NCBI RefSeq assembly: GCF_932526225.1
Contig: NC_064038.1
Span: 1-64,000 of the forward strand
DNA length: 64,000 nucleotides
Source: Nematostella vectensis
Lineage: Eukaryota; Cnidaria; Anthozoa; Actiniaria; Edwardsiidae
Direction of reading: 5' to 3'
In this document: piece after piece, positions 49,290 to 60,172 of the stretch
Layout: every line of letters starts with the position of its first letter
How positions within the stretch are numbered: the first letter of the stretch is position 1
Translations under genes and position numbers: made by a program
Notes under the pieces: model-generated
What the model was told of the DNA's origin: nothing
Seen by the model: only the letters and a program-made list of their open reading frames with translations
Databases searched by the model: none

Positions 49290-52017
49290 TGGGGGAAGGA
49301 TACCGGGTGTTTGTCAGTATAACTGTCTGTGCGTGTTACCGGGTGGTTGTCAGTATAACCGTCTGTGCGTGTTACCGGGTGTTTGTCAGTATAACCGTCT
49401 GTGCGTGTTACCGGGTGTTTGTCAGTATAACCGTCTGTGCGTGTTACCGGGTGTTTGTCAGTATAACTGTCTGCGCGTGTTACCGGGTGTTTGTCAGTAT
49501 AACCGTCTGTGCGTGTTACCGGGTGTTTGTCAGTATAACCGTCTGTGCGTGTTACCGGGTGTTTGTCAGTATAACCGTCTGTGCGTGTTACCGGGTGTTT
49601 GTCAGTATAACCGTCTGTGCGTTTTACCGGGTGTTTGTCAGTATAACCGTCTGTGCGTGTTACCGGGTGTTTGTCAGTATAACCGTCTGTGCGTGTTACC
49701 GGGTGTTTGTCAGTATAACCGTCTGTGCGTGTTACCGGGTGTTTGTCAGTATAACCGTCTGTGCGTGATACCGGGTGTTTGTCAGTATAACCGTCTGTGC
49801 GTGTTACCGGGTGTTTGTCAGTATAACTGTCTGTGCGTGTTACCGGGTGTTTGTCAGTATAACCGTCTGTGCGTGATACCGGGTGTTTGTCAGTATTACC
49901 GTCTGTGCGTGTTACCGGGTGTTTGTCAGTATAACCGTCTGTGTGTGTTACCGGGTGTTTGTCAGTATAACCGTCTGTGCGTGATACCGGATATTTGTCA
50001 GTATAACCGTCTGTGCGTGTTACCGGGTATTTGTCAGTATAACCGTCTGTGTGTGTTATCGGGTGTTTGTCAGTATAACCGTCTGTGCGTGTTACCGGGT
50101 GTTTGTCATTATAACCGTCTGTGTGTGTTACCGGGTGTTTTTCAGTATAGCTGTCTGTGCGTGTTACCGGGTGTTTGTCAGTATAACCGTCTGCGAGTAA
50201 CGGGTGTTTGTCAGTATAACCGTCTGCGGGTAACGGGTATGTGCGTGATACCGGGTGTTTGTCAGTATAACCGTCTGTGCGTGATACCGGGTGTTTGTCA
50301 GTATAACCGTCTGTGCGTGTTACCGGGTGTTTGTCAGTATAACTGTCTGTGCGTGTTACCGGGTGTTTGTCAGTATAACCGTCTGTGCGTGATACCGGGT
50401 GTTTGTCAGTATTACCGTCTGTGCGTGTTACCGGGTGTTTGTCAGTATAACCGTCTGTGTGTGTTACCGGGTGTTTGTCAGTATAACCGTCTGTGCGTGA
50501 TACCGGATATTTGTCAGTATAACCGTCTGTGCGTGTTACCGGGTATTTGTCAGTATAACCGTCTGTGTGTGTTATCGGGTGTTTGTCAGTATAACCGTCT
50601 GTGCGTGTTACCGGGTGTTTGTCATTATAACCGTCTGTGTGTGTTACCGGGTGTTTTTCAGTATAGCTGTCTGTGCGTGTTACCGGGTGTTTGTCAGTAT
50701 AACCGTCTGTGCGTGTTACCGGGTGTTTGTCAGTATAACTGTCTGCGCGTGTTACCGGGTGTTTGTCAGTATAACCGTCTGTGCGTGTTACCGGGTGTTT
50801 GTCAGTATAACCGTCTGTGCGTGTTACCGGGTGTTTGTCAGTATAACCGTCTGTGCGTGTTACCGGGTGTTTGTCAGTATAACCGTCTGTGCGTTTTACC
50901 GGGTGTTTGCCAGTATAACCGTCTGTGCGTGTTACCGGGTGTTTGTCAGTATAACCGTCTGTGCGTGTTACCGGGTGTTTGTCAGTATAACCGTCTGTGC
51001 GTGTTACCGGGTGTTTGTCAGTATAACCGTCTGTGCGTGATACCGGGTGTTTGTCAGTATAACCGTCTGTGCGTGTTACCGGGTGTTTGTCAGTATAACT
51101 GTCTGTGCGTGTTACCGGGTGTTTGTCAGTATAACCGTCTGTGCGTGATACCGGGTGTTTGTCAGTATTACCGTCTGTGCGTGTTACCGGGTGTTTGTCA
51201 GTATAACCGTCTGTGTGTGTTACCGGGTGTTTGTCAGTATAACCGTCTGTGCGTGATACCGGATATTTGTCAGTATAACCGTCTGTGCGTGTTACCGGGT
51301 ATTTGTCAGTATAACCGTCTGTGTGTGTTATCGGGTGTTTGTCAGTATAACCGTCTGTGCGTGTTACCGGGTGTTTGTCATTATAACCGTCTGTGTGTGT
51401 TACCGGGTGTTTTTCAGTATAGCTGTCTGTGCGTGTTACCGGGTGTTTGTCAGTATAACCGTCTGCGAGTAACGGGTGTTTGTCAGTATAACCGTCTGCG
51501 GGTAACGGGTATGTGCGTGATACCGGGTGTTTGTCAGTATAACCGTCTGTGCGTGATACCGGGTGTTTGTCAGTATAACCGTCTGTGCGTGTTACCGGGT
51601 GTTTGTCAGTATAACTGTCTGTGCGTGTTACCGGGTGTTTGTCAGTATAACCGTCTGTGCGTGATACCGGGTGTTTGTCAGTATTACCGTCTGTGCGTGT
51701 TACCGGGTGTTTGTCAGTATAACCGTCTGTGTGTGTTACCGGGTGTTTGTCAGTATAACCGTCTGTGCGTGATACCGGATATTTGTCAGTATAACCGTCT
51801 GTGCGTGTTACCGGGTATTTGTCAGTATAACCGTCTGTGTGTGTTATCGGGTGTTTGTCAGTATAACCGTCTGTGCGTGTTACCGGGTGTTTGTCATTAT
51901 AACCGTCTGTGTGTGTTACCGGGTGTTTTTCAGTATAGCTGTCTGTGCGTGTTACCGGGTGTTTGTCAGTATAACCGTCTGCGAGTAACGGGTGTTTGTC
52001 AGTATAACCGTCTGCGG
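49290..52017. repeat. 36-bp minisatellite in intron 5, left part
   Basis: Units of GTTACCGGGTGTTTGTCAGT and ATAACCGTCTGTGCGT, about 75 copies, with variants and two 30-bp units. A landmark (gtttttcagtatag) lies at 50137, 50653, 51409 and 51925. Those spacings (516, 756, 516) show a 516-bp block duplicated and then a 1,272-bp block holding both copies duplicated again. As 36 is divisible by three, several frames on both strands stay open for 900 codons or more. The array is cut by the BEL element. Confidence 0.95.
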
Positions 52018-52355
52018 TGTTGTCGCCATTATCCGGGCTCCCTGTGTTAGAGGCCTGGTTCCGAGCTTTGCGCGGTCGCATAGCCTCGTGCAAAACGTTT
52101 TCAGTTCGTCGAGAATTTCCTGGAGTTTTTTATTGGAGTTTTTTGACCTGAATCTAATGAATATTGTATGGATTTGTTTTTGGATGGATTCCGCACCCGT
52201 TATTTGTTTATTTCAGCGAATCTCGTGGTAATTCGTGATAATTTTGAAGTTGAAACTCGTGTAGAACTTTACCCGTGAATATCGACAAGTGGAAAATAAA
52301 AGTTGTGTTCATATCCAGAAGCATCTCATCTATCTGACCTATCTGAATTACAACA
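52018..52355 (+). repeat. BEL 5' LTR (338 bp)
   Basis: TGTTGTCGCC...ATTACAACA. AATAAA at 52295-52300 is the likely poly-A signal. The sequence after it (TCATTCGACGGCAGAG) should hold the primer-binding site; I could not match it to a tRNA. Confidence 0.92.
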
Positions 52356-52374
52356 TCATTCGACGGCAGAGTAA

Positions 52375-55300
52375 ATGAACACTGAGGATTATTATCTTGG
52401 AAACATGAGTGAAAACGAAGCTAGTAGTGAAGTCGAACGAATAGAAAGCAAGAAAAGGTCCCTAGGAGGCTACCTAGGGCGCGTGAGTATTCACATGAAA
52501 GAGCTCAAAACTTGTCTTGATGATCCCTCTAGAGCCAATGAAATACAGACAGCCTTGAATGAATTACAGTCGGCTTTGAATAACTATGAGGACTGCTATC
52601 AGTCGTACATTTTGGAAGAATTGGCAACCGATGAATTCAACAGAGTGAAAGAGAAATTTGAAGAAACTCGTAATGAGTGTGAAACTACTACCAAATTGAC
52701 AAATGAACGTTTGAAGAAAGGAAAGTCAAACTCAACTAAGTCAAGGCTGTCTAGTAGGTCTAGGAAATTAAGAGAGAAAATAGAAATGAAAAAGCTTCTT
52801 TTGCAACAAGAAGAAGAGATAGCTCAGCATCGAATGGATCTGGAACGTAAGAAAATAGAATTGGAATATGAACAGAAAGCGAGAGCATGTAAGCTCAAGT
52901 TCCAGGTTCAAATCGCAGAAAAGGAAGCTGAGTTATTAGAAGAGAGAGGGAGTGAGTCTGATAGTTGTGTGTCAGAAGAGTATAAAGGGGATGTAGGGGT
53001 CATGCCACCCATGTCTCAAGAGGAAAAGCTAATGAAATGGACCGAGCAATGTGACCCCATTCCTGATAATCCTAGACCAGACACACCTAAGCTAATGGAG
53101 GGCCCTTCCCATCCTAAAGACCCCATTCCTGAGAGAAAACCCCAGATTAATGACCAAGAAGCCCCCCCTAGTAGTTATAGGAAAACCCCGTTTGGTTTTC
53201 TTCCCGTGAACAGTACTGATATCATGTTAAAGCTGACCATGCTCCAAGCCATGCAACCTGTTAAGTTCTCTGGGAATCCAAGTGACTTTCCTAATTTTAG
53301 GAAGAGATTGAGAGATAATTTAGAAGATGAAATTTTAAGTGATTCACAAAAGGTTGAATTCCTACCGAAGTTCCTCTCGGGGGAGGCTTTTGAAGTTGTG
53401 GAAAGGGTTTCCGGTTGCAGCTATTCAGTGATAGTTGATATTTTGGAAGACCGATATGGGCAGCCAGCGACCGTCGCTGCTTCTTGTATTGACAATTTGA
53501 CCAGAGGCCCAAGATTGAACAATCATGATTATAAGGGACTGAGGGATTTTGCAGAGCAACTTGAATCAGCCTCAAAGAAACTTGTTGGGGAATATGCTAT
53601 TGAAGCCAGTACCATCTCAAACATGAAACAGATAGTTAGAAGGCTTCCCCAGTATTTAGTAAATAAATGGGGTGATGTATCCTACAAGATAAGAGAAAAG
53701 GGGGGTATCCCTAAGATTTCAGATTTGGCAGATTATGTGAAGAGGCAAGCAGCCATAAAGAATGACCCAGGTTTTGTTAACCTAAGCATGAGTGAGAACA
53801 AGGGTGGTGGTGATAAAAGACCCGAGCAGGGTGGGAAAGGCAAGAACTACCAGAAACAGACTTCTGTCTTTAAAACAGACATGGAAGGCTCACCCCCTGA
53901 AACTACTATGGGTAAACAAGCCCCAATTAAGACCTGTCCTTGCTGTCAAGGAGAACATAGGCTTTCAGACTGTGCAAATTTCAAGGGAAGGGACTTACCC
54001 GGCCGTTGGCGACTGGTAAAGGAGAAGAGATTGTGTCATATATGCCTTAGGCCAGGACATATGAGGGACAGATGCCATACAACCACTTTTTGTAACTGCA
54101 AAAGTGAGCGAAAACACCACACCTTGTTACATAACCCCCCTAGAGCTAAAGATGACCCTCCCAAAGAACTTAACTCGAGCGCAGGGGAGGGGACGACCGA
54201 GGGACCCCCTAGAAGAGACCATGCTCAGGGCACCCGGGGTGGGGAGCCACACAGGCAAACCGAGCAATACGCAACATTTTCTGAAAGAGCCACGGGGACG
54301 GTGTTACTACATGTTGTACCAGTTAAATTGATTGCCCCAAATGGGAACTCTCTGACAACGTATGGGCTACTGGATAATGGCTCAAGAGGAACTATGATAA
54401 GCTCGGAGGTTTCAGCGAAACTCGAACTTAAAGGTCATACTGAGGAAATATCCATCACCACCATGATGGGAAGTAGTAAGGAACAGATAGAGGTTGTGGA
54501 GTTTGAACTGCAACACGCAAGTGGTGAAGGGGATAGAATTCCCGTAACTGAGGGTTTGGTAACGAAGAAATTCAATGTCAACGAAAAGTGTCTTCCTAAA
54601 GATATTGACAGAGAGGCACACCCGCATCTGAGGGATATTGAGATTCCCTCGGTAGACATGCCTAGGGTTTCGGTTCTGATAGGAAAGGACGTTGGCTATG
54701 CGCATGAGGTGTTTGAAGTGCGTAGACCAGCGACGAAAGCCAGTGATTTGAAGGCTTTGAGAGGTCCTCTTGGATGGGTAATTACAGGAACCCTTCAAGG
54801 GGAGACCTCATGCAAGGAAGTAAACCTGAACTTTGCTGATTATAAGAAAGAACTTCAGCATCAGATTGAGCGGTTCTGGGATTTGGAGAGTTTCGGTACA
54901 AAGAGTGTTGGGACGGACAAGGGATCCCCAAGTTTTATATCGCACCATCTGTCCAGGGAAGACAGGAAGGCTATCGATAAGTTGGAGAAGACCATTACTA
55001 AGCGTGATGGTCACTATGAAACAGGCCTCCTGTGGCGGGATGATGATGTGACCCTACCTAATAACCGGAATGAAGCCGATAAAAGACTGAATAGTCTGAA
55101 GCGTAAGTTTTCACGAGAGCCTGGATTGGAGGAGAAGTATCGAGCAGCCATGGAGAAGTATATCACTAAAGGGCATGCACGCAAACTCAGCCCAGAAGAA
55201 GCACAAGAGACTGGACCGAGAACTTGGTACTTACCTCATTTTGCAGTGACGAATATCAACAAACCTGGTAAGCTGAGGATAATTTTTGATGCTGCATCAG

Positions 55301-58197
55301 AGTACCAAGGTACTTCGTTGAATAAGAACTTGTTACATGGACCTGATTGTACAAACAGCCTGACTGGGGTGCTCCTACGGTTCAGGGAGGACAATGTTGC
55401 ATTGGTAGCTGATATAGAAGGGATGTTCCTTCAGGTCGGAGTTAGAGAAGAAGACCAAGATTCTCTGCGATTTCTTTGGTGGGACAAAAGCTCTGATGAC
55501 CCTCCAGAAGAATATGCCATGAACGTGCATGTCTTTGGGGCAACCGACTCGCCTTGTGCAGCCAACTGGACACTCAAGAAAACTACAACTGACAATGCTG
55601 GTGACTTTGGAGATACCACCATCGAAACTGTCCTGCATAATTTTTATGTGGATGATGTACTAAAAAGCGTAGACACGAGTGCGAGTGCAGTCACGCTTGC
55701 GAACGAGTTAACCGAACTTTGTGGTAGAGGAGGGTTCAACCTCACAAAGTTTATGAGTAACAGTAGGGAGGTCCTTGCTGAAGTGCCTATCGAGAAGAGG
55801 GCAGCACCAACGCTTGATTTAGATCTTGATGAACTCCCAGTCGAGCGGGCACTTGGAGTTAGATGGAACGTGGAGACAGACACCTTCGGGTTCAAGGTGA
55901 GCAACACTGAGAAGGCTGATACTATGAGAGGAGTACTATCGACAATCAGCTCTGTCTTTGACCCTTTGAACTTTGCTGCACCAGTGATAATGCGTGGCAA
56001 GCAGATCATGCAAGCCCTATGGAGGCGGAAGGCACCATGGGACGAGCCGCTCAGTGGAGACATTCTGCGTCAGTGGCAGACATGGAAAAGGGAACTTGTA
56101 CGGCTTGAAGATTTGTCCATCCCCCGATGCTACTTCAGCAGGCCAGACCATGAAGGTGTTGGACTACAACTCCATCACTTTAGTGATGCCTCGGAGGCAG
56201 GATACGGGTCAGTAAGCTACTTACGAATCGAGTACCCGGACGGAATGGTGGAGTGTGCTTTCGTCGCCGGAAAGTCAAGGAATGCACCTATTAAAGGCTC
56301 AACCATCCCAAGGCTGGAGCTACAAGGAGCCCTACTGGCAACGCGGGTGGACCAAGCAGTTCGCCGAGAACTGGACCTGAAGCCTGACAGAGTCGTGTTT
56401 TGGACTGATTCGATGATAACACTTAACTATATCAATAATGAAACCCGCAGATTCCAGACGTATGTAGCCAACAGGGTTACAGAGATTCGCGAAGCGACTA
56501 ATCCTGACCAATGGCGACACTGTCCGGGAAAACTAAATCCTTCCGACGAAGTAAGTCGAGGTCTAACCATAGATGAGTTTCTCCGGGATGAGCGATGGCT
56601 TAATGGTCCGAGTTTCTTGAGAGAGTCAGAAGATCAATGGCCAGATAATAAATTTGATGCCCTGTCTGAAGAAAGTCTGGAGATAAAGAAAGAAGTGTTC
56701 TTCACTGACCTGGAGCCAGGAGATGGCCTGGAAAAGCTTCTAACCGACACTTCTGATTGGATGAAGACCATTCGAAAGGTTGCGTGGGTAATGAAGTTTG
56801 TGGAGTGGTTGAAGACAAGAAAGCATGCAAAGCCTACTGAAAAGACACCTGGAGAGTCAGAGAACAAGCTAAGTCCAGACGACATAGAACGCGCCAAGCG
56901 ACGAATAGCTGTACTAGTACAGCGGGAAAGTTTCCCTGAAGAAGTGAAGGCTCTGAAGGCAGGAAAGGAGGTGAATGTTGCTAGTGCTATCTTGAAGCTT
57001 AAGCCGGTCATGAAAGGCGATGAAGTTATGAGAGTTGGAGGAAGGATCTCGATGGCACCGATGAGTGATGATGCCAAGAATCCCATGATATTGCCGAAAC
57101 AGAGTCATATCACTACTATCTTGATCCGCCACCTACACGAAAGCAACGGTCATTGTGGCGTGGGACAAGTACTATCCCTGCTGAGAGAGCAGTTTTGGAT
57201 TGTGAAAGCGAGAGTGGCCATCAAGGCTGTTCTTGGAAGATGCATTCATTGTCGCAAGCAAAGAAGAACTACTTTGAAGCAAGAGATGGGAGATCTACCT
57301 AGAATTCGGATGATCCCTTACGAGCCACCCTTTACGTATACAGGTATTGACTATTTTGGACCGCTATATGTTAAGCGGGGAAGAGGAAGAGTGACTGAGA
57401 AGCGCTGGGGAGCTATCTTTGTTTGCATGAACTCCCGAGCAGTTCATCTCGAGTTAGCTAAGTCGCTAGAGACGGATGATTTCATACTCGCTCTGATGAG
57501 GTTCCTGAATCGCAGGGGCCATGTTGTGGAACTGTGGTCGGATAACGGGTCCAATTTTGTGGGAGCTGATCGGGAGATACGTGAACATCTGGAAGGAATG
57601 GATCATGACAAGATCGGACGTGAGTGTTCTGCGAAAGGATGCAAGTGGATCTTTAATCCACCTGGAGCCACCCACATGTCAGGCGTGTGGGAGAGGATGG
57701 TGAGAGTCGTCAAGCGAAGTCTGAAGGCGATCCTGGGGAAGAACCCCCTCAACGATGAAGTGCTGACCACCGTGTTTACTGAGGCAGAACGTGTCGCGAA
57801 TTCAAGACCGCTAACCCGGAACCCAGAGAATCCTGATGATGAGGATCCTCTTACGCCCAATCACTTTCTGAACGTGCGACCTACGATGAATCTTCCTACG
57901 GATACGGATGAACGGGCAGATAAGTACAGTCGGAAGCGGTGGAGACAAGCGCAATTACTTGCTAACCACTACTGGCGTCGCTGGTTGAAAGAGTACATTC
58001 CTTCTTTGCAAGTTCGAAGCAAGTGGAACAGGAAACAGCGAAACCTACACGTCGGAGATATAGTGCTCGTTGCGGACGACAACGTTGGACGAAACAACTG
58101 GCCTCTTGCGCGCGTGATTAATGTGTTTCCTGGCGTGGATGGATTGGTAAGGAGGCAGAGGTGCGCGGTAAAGGGACGACCTACAAGCGCCCGGTAA
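52375..58197 (+). CDS. BEL/Pao gag-pol polyprotein
   Basis: 1,940 codons starting 19 bp after the 5' LTR. Order: coiled coil about 105-195; gag core (DUF1759-like) 284-365; zinc knuckles from C521 and C554; aspartic protease with D667 (LLDNGSRG); reverse transcriptase with motif A D1013 and YVDD D1093/D1094; RNase H-like D1271 (FSDASEAGYG) and WTDS near 1342; integrase HHCC about 1587-1635; catalytic D1659, D1723 and E1773; C-terminal chromo/SH3-like tail. This protease-RT-RNase H-integrase order is normal for BEL/Pao. Near 58150 the frame appears to shift by one: the stop used is at 58195, while another frame keeps the family-like tail to a TAG at 58236-58238. About 25 terminal residues are thus lost or altered; the enzyme domains are intact. 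Confidence 0.92.
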   Translation: MNTEDYYLGNMSENEASSEVERIESKKRSLGGYLGRVSIHMKELKTCLDDPSRANEIQTALNELQSALNNYEDCYQSYILEELATDEFNRVKEKFEETRNECETTTKLTNERLKKGKSNSTKSRLSSRSRKLREKIEMKKLLLQQEEEIAQHRMDLERKKIELEYEQKARACKLKFQVQIAEKEAELLEERGSESDSCVSEEYKGDVGVMPPMSQEEKLMKWTEQCDPIPDNPRPDTPKLMEGPSHPKDPIPERKPQINDQEAPPSSYRKTPFGFLPVNSTDIMLKLTMLQAMQPVKFSGNPSDFPNFRKRLRDNLEDEILSDSQKVEFLPKFLSGEAFEVVERVSGCSYSVIVDILEDRYGQPATVAASCIDNLTRGPRLNNHDYKGLRDFAEQLESASKKLVGEYAIEASTISNMKQIVRRLPQYLVNKWGDVSYKIREKGGIPKISDLADYVKRQAAIKNDPGFVNLSMSENKGGGDKRPEQGGKGKNYQKQTSVFKTDMEGSPPETTMGKQAPIKTCPCCQGEHRLSDCANFKGRDLPGRWRLVKEKRLCHICLRPGHMRDRCHTTTFCNCKSERKHHTLLHNPPRAKDDPPKELNSSAGEGTTEGPPRRDHAQGTRGGEPHRQTEQYATFSERATGTVLLHVVPVKLIAPNGNSLTTYGLLDNGSRGTMISSEVSAKLELKGHTEEISITTMMGSSKEQIEVVEFELQHASGEGDRIPVTEGLVTKKFNVNEKCLPKDIDREAHPHLRDIEIPSVDMPRVSVLIGKDVGYAHEVFEVRRPATKASDLKALRGPLGWVITGTLQGETSCKEVNLNFADYKKELQHQIERFWDLESFGTKSVGTDKGSPSFISHHLSREDRKAIDKLEKTITKRDGHYETGLLWRDDDVTLPNNRNEADKRLNSLKRKFSREPGLEEKYRAAMEKYITKGHARKLSPEEAQETGPRTWYLPHFAVTNINKPGKLRIIFDAASEYQGTSLNKNLLHGPDCTNSLTGVLLRFREDNVALVADIEGMFLQVGVREEDQDSLRFLWWDKSSDDPPEEYAMNVHVFGATDSPCAANWTLKKTTTDNAGDFGDTTIETVLHNFYVDDVLKSVDTSASAVTLANELTELCGRGGFNLTKFMSNSREVLAEVPIEKRAAPTLDLDLDELPVERALGVRWNVETDTFGFKVSNTEKADTMRGVLSTISSVFDPLNFAAPVIMRGKQIMQALWRRKAPWDEPLSGDILRQWQTWKRELVRLEDLSIPRCYFSRPDHEGVGLQLHHFSDASEAGYGSVSYLRIEYPDGMVECAFVAGKSRNAPIKGSTIPRLELQGALLATRVDQAVRRELDLKPDRVVFWTDSMITLNYINNETRRFQTYVANRVTEIREATNPDQWRHCPGKLNPSDEVSRGLTIDEFLRDERWLNGPSFLRESEDQWPDNKFDALSEESLEIKKEVFFTDLEPGDGLEKLLTDTSDWMKTIRKVAWVMKFVEWLKTRKHAKPTEKTPGESENKLSPDDIERAKRRIAVLVQRESFPEEVKALKAGKEVNVASAILKLKPVMKGDEVMRVGGRISMAPMSDDAKNPMILPKQSHITTILIRHLHESNGHCGVGQVLSLLREQFWIVKARVAIKAVLGRCIHCRKQRRTTLKQEMGDLPRIRMIPYEPPFTYTGIDYFGPLYVKRGRGRVTEKRWGAIFVCMNSRAVHLELAKSLETDDFILALMRFLNRRGHVVELWSDNGSNFVGADREIREHLEGMDHDKIGRECSAKGCKWIFNPPGATHMSGVWERMVRVVKRSLKAILGKNPLNDEVLTTVFTEAERVANSRPLTRNPENPDDEDPLTPNHFLNVRPTMNLPTDTDERADKYSRKRWRQAQLLANHYWRRWLKEYIPSLQVRSKWNRKQRNLHVGDIVLVADDNVGRNNWPLARVINVFPGVDGLVRRQRCAVKGRPTSAR

Positions 58198-58328
58198 CCA
58201 AGTTGTGTCTGCTGGAAGCCGAGGATGAGGATGTCTAGATACGGATCGGATTGGAGACTCAAGGGACAGACGTAGATAGTGTAATATAGAACGGACATTA
58301 GCGTTATGACAATACGTTTATAGTTATG

Positions 58329-58361
58329 AACCTCCTCCGCAGGAGTTCATGGGGGGCGGGA
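58329..58361 (+). promoter_or_regulatory. BEL 3' region: hairpin word and polypurine tract
   Basis: 58329-58348 is the 20-nt reverse complement of 1646-1665 of the palindromic element and can fold (CTCCT/AGGAG arms). It is followed by GGGGGGCGGGA (58351-58361), the purine tract that would prime plus-strand synthesis just before the 3' LTR. Confidence 0.6.
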
Positions 58362-58699
58362 TGTTGTCGCCATTATCCGGGCTCCCTGTGTTAGAGGCCT
58401 GGTTCCGAGCTTTGCGCGGTCGCATAGCCTCGTGCAAAACGTTTTCAGTTCGTCGAGAATTTCCTGGAGTTTTTTATTGGAGTTTTTTGACCTGAATCTA
58501 ATGAATATTGTATGGATTTGTTTTTGGATGGATTCCGCACCCGTTATTTGTTTATTTCAGCGAATCTCGTGGTAATTCGTGATAATTTTGAAGTTGAAAC
58601 TCGTGTAGAACTTTACCCGTGAATATCGACAAGTGGAAAATAAAAGTTGTGTTCATATCCAGAAGCATCTCATCTATCTGACCTATCTGAATTACAACA
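58362..58699 (+). repeat. BEL 3' LTR (338 bp)
   Basis: Same length and apparently the same sequence as 52018-52355. It is followed directly by TGCGG and the resumed 36-bp minisatellite. Confidence 0.92.
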
Positions 58700-59408
58700 T
58701 GCGGGTAACGGGTATTTGTCACTATAACCGTCTGTGCGTGTTACCGGGTGTTTGTCAGTATAACCGTCTGTGCGTGTTACCGGGTGTTTGTCAGTATAAC
58801 CGTCTGTGCGTGTTACCGGGTGTTTGTCAGTATAACCGTCTGTGCGTGTTACCGGGTGTTTGTCAGTATAACCGTCTGTGCGTGTTACCGGGTGTTTGTC
58901 AGTATAACTGTCTGTGCGTGTTACCGGGTGTTTGTCAGTATAACCGTCTGTGCGTGTTACCGGGTGTTTGTCAGTATAACCGTCTGTGCGTGTTACCGGG
59001 TATTTGTCAGTATTACCGTCTGTGCGTGTTACCGGGTGTTTGTCAGTATAACCGTCTGTGCGTGTTACCGGGTGTTTGTCAGTATAACTGTCTGTGCGTG
59101 TTACCGGGTGTTTGTCAGTATAACCGTCTGTGCGTGTTACCGGGTGTTTGTCAGTATAACCGTCTGTGCGTGTTACCGGGTATTTGTCAGTATAACCGTC
59201 TGTGTGTGTTACCGGGTGTTTGTCAGTATAACCGTCTGTGCGTGTTACCGGGTGTTTGTCAGTATAACCGTCTGTGCGTGTTACCGGGTGTTTGTCAGTA
59301 TAACCGTCTGTGCGTGTTACCGGGTGTTTGTCACTATAACCGTCTGTGTGTGTTATCGGGTGTTTGTCAGTATAACCGTCTGTGCGTGTTACCGGGTGTT
59401 TGTCAGTT
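58700..59408. repeat. 36-bp minisatellite in intron 5, right part
   Basis: Continuation of the array interrupted by BEL, about 20 units, more uniform than the left part. It ends at gtttgtcagttcaaac near 59408. Confidence 0.93.
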
Positions 59409-59782
59409 CAAACAAAATGCCCAGCATAAGGTGAAAAATCATTTCCTTTTTAGCAAACACCCTGACTGGTTTATATTTAATCAATCAAACCGCATTCTTA
59501 GTATTTGTGTCTGTGAGAGTCAGATAGACAGATGAAATTGAATATCCTACCCTCTCCTTTGTCATTGAGCAAGACCCAGTGAAAACCTAGATCATCACCA
59601 ACAATAATTATAGTCATCGTCATCATCATCACCATTATTCATCATCATCATCATTATAATCAACATTCATCATCATCTTCCTCATCGTCGTCGTCATCAT
59701 CATCATCAATTTGATCTCCTGACGTTTCTTCCTGGCGCAGCATCCCCCCCCCTGGATCCACCATTAGCACATGTTCACCAGA
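59409..59782. repeat. Spacer with degenerate (CAT)n
   Basis: Intron 5 spacer. An imperfect CAT/CGT trinucleotide run spans about 59604-59710. No gene. Confidence 0.7.
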
Positions 59783-60056
59783 AGAGATCCAGTGATGTGA
59801 TACATGTTATAGAATAAGAGATCCAGTGATGTGATACGTTTTAGAATAAGAGATCCAGTGATGTGATACATGTTTTAGAATAAGAGATCCAGTGATGTGA
59901 TACATGTTTTAGAATAAGAGATCCAGTGATGTGATACATGTTTTAGAATAAGAGATCCAGTGAGATGTGATACATGTTTTAGAATAAGAGATTTAGTGAT
60001 GTGATACATGTTTTAGAATAAGAGATCCAGTGATGTGATACATGTTTTAGAATAAG
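59783..60056. repeat. 36-bp tandem repeat abutting the exon 6 acceptor
   Basis: About eight units of AGAGATCCAGTGATGTGATA and CATGTTTTAGAATAAG. The last unit runs straight into attctttttcag, so the array ends 12 bp before exon 6 and would include the branch-point region. Confidence 0.9.
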
Positions 60057-60068
60057 ATTCTTTTTCAG

Positions 60069-60172
60069 CTGCCCACGGATCATCATTTCGTACTATTACC
60101 CGTACGAATGGGAGACAAGTCCTTGCACCAGCCTCGACCAGGGCTACATGATCTACAACAATGAAATAAGCG
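60069..60172 (+). CDS. Exon 6 of the PAN/fibrinogen-like gene
   Basis: Acceptor TTTTTCAG at 60068, donor G|GTGAGT at 60173; phase 2 in, phase 1 out. It encodes CPRIIISYYYPYEWETSPCT and SLDQGYMIYNNEIS; the other two frames hit stops. The last 37 nt and the donor are repeated about 35 times downstream. Confidence 0.75.

Larger units (their letters stand above)
52018..58699 (+). mobile_element. Complete BEL/Pao LTR retrotransposon
   Basis: 6,682 bp with identical-looking 338-bp LTRs, one 1,940-codon gag-pol frame, a purine tract before the 3' LTR and a 5-bp target duplication (TGCGG at 52013-52017 and 58700-58704). It sits inside the intron 5 minisatellite in the same orientation as the host gene. 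LTR identity points to a very recent insertion. A 1-nt frame shift near the gag-pol C-terminus is the only defect seen. Confidence 0.92.

Noticed and set aside
49193-52093. 966-codon minus-strand and 905-codon plus-strand frames in the 36-bp array
   Set aside because: Unit length divisible by three keeps several frames open on both strands. The minus frame starts inside the BEL LTR and nothing else supports coding.
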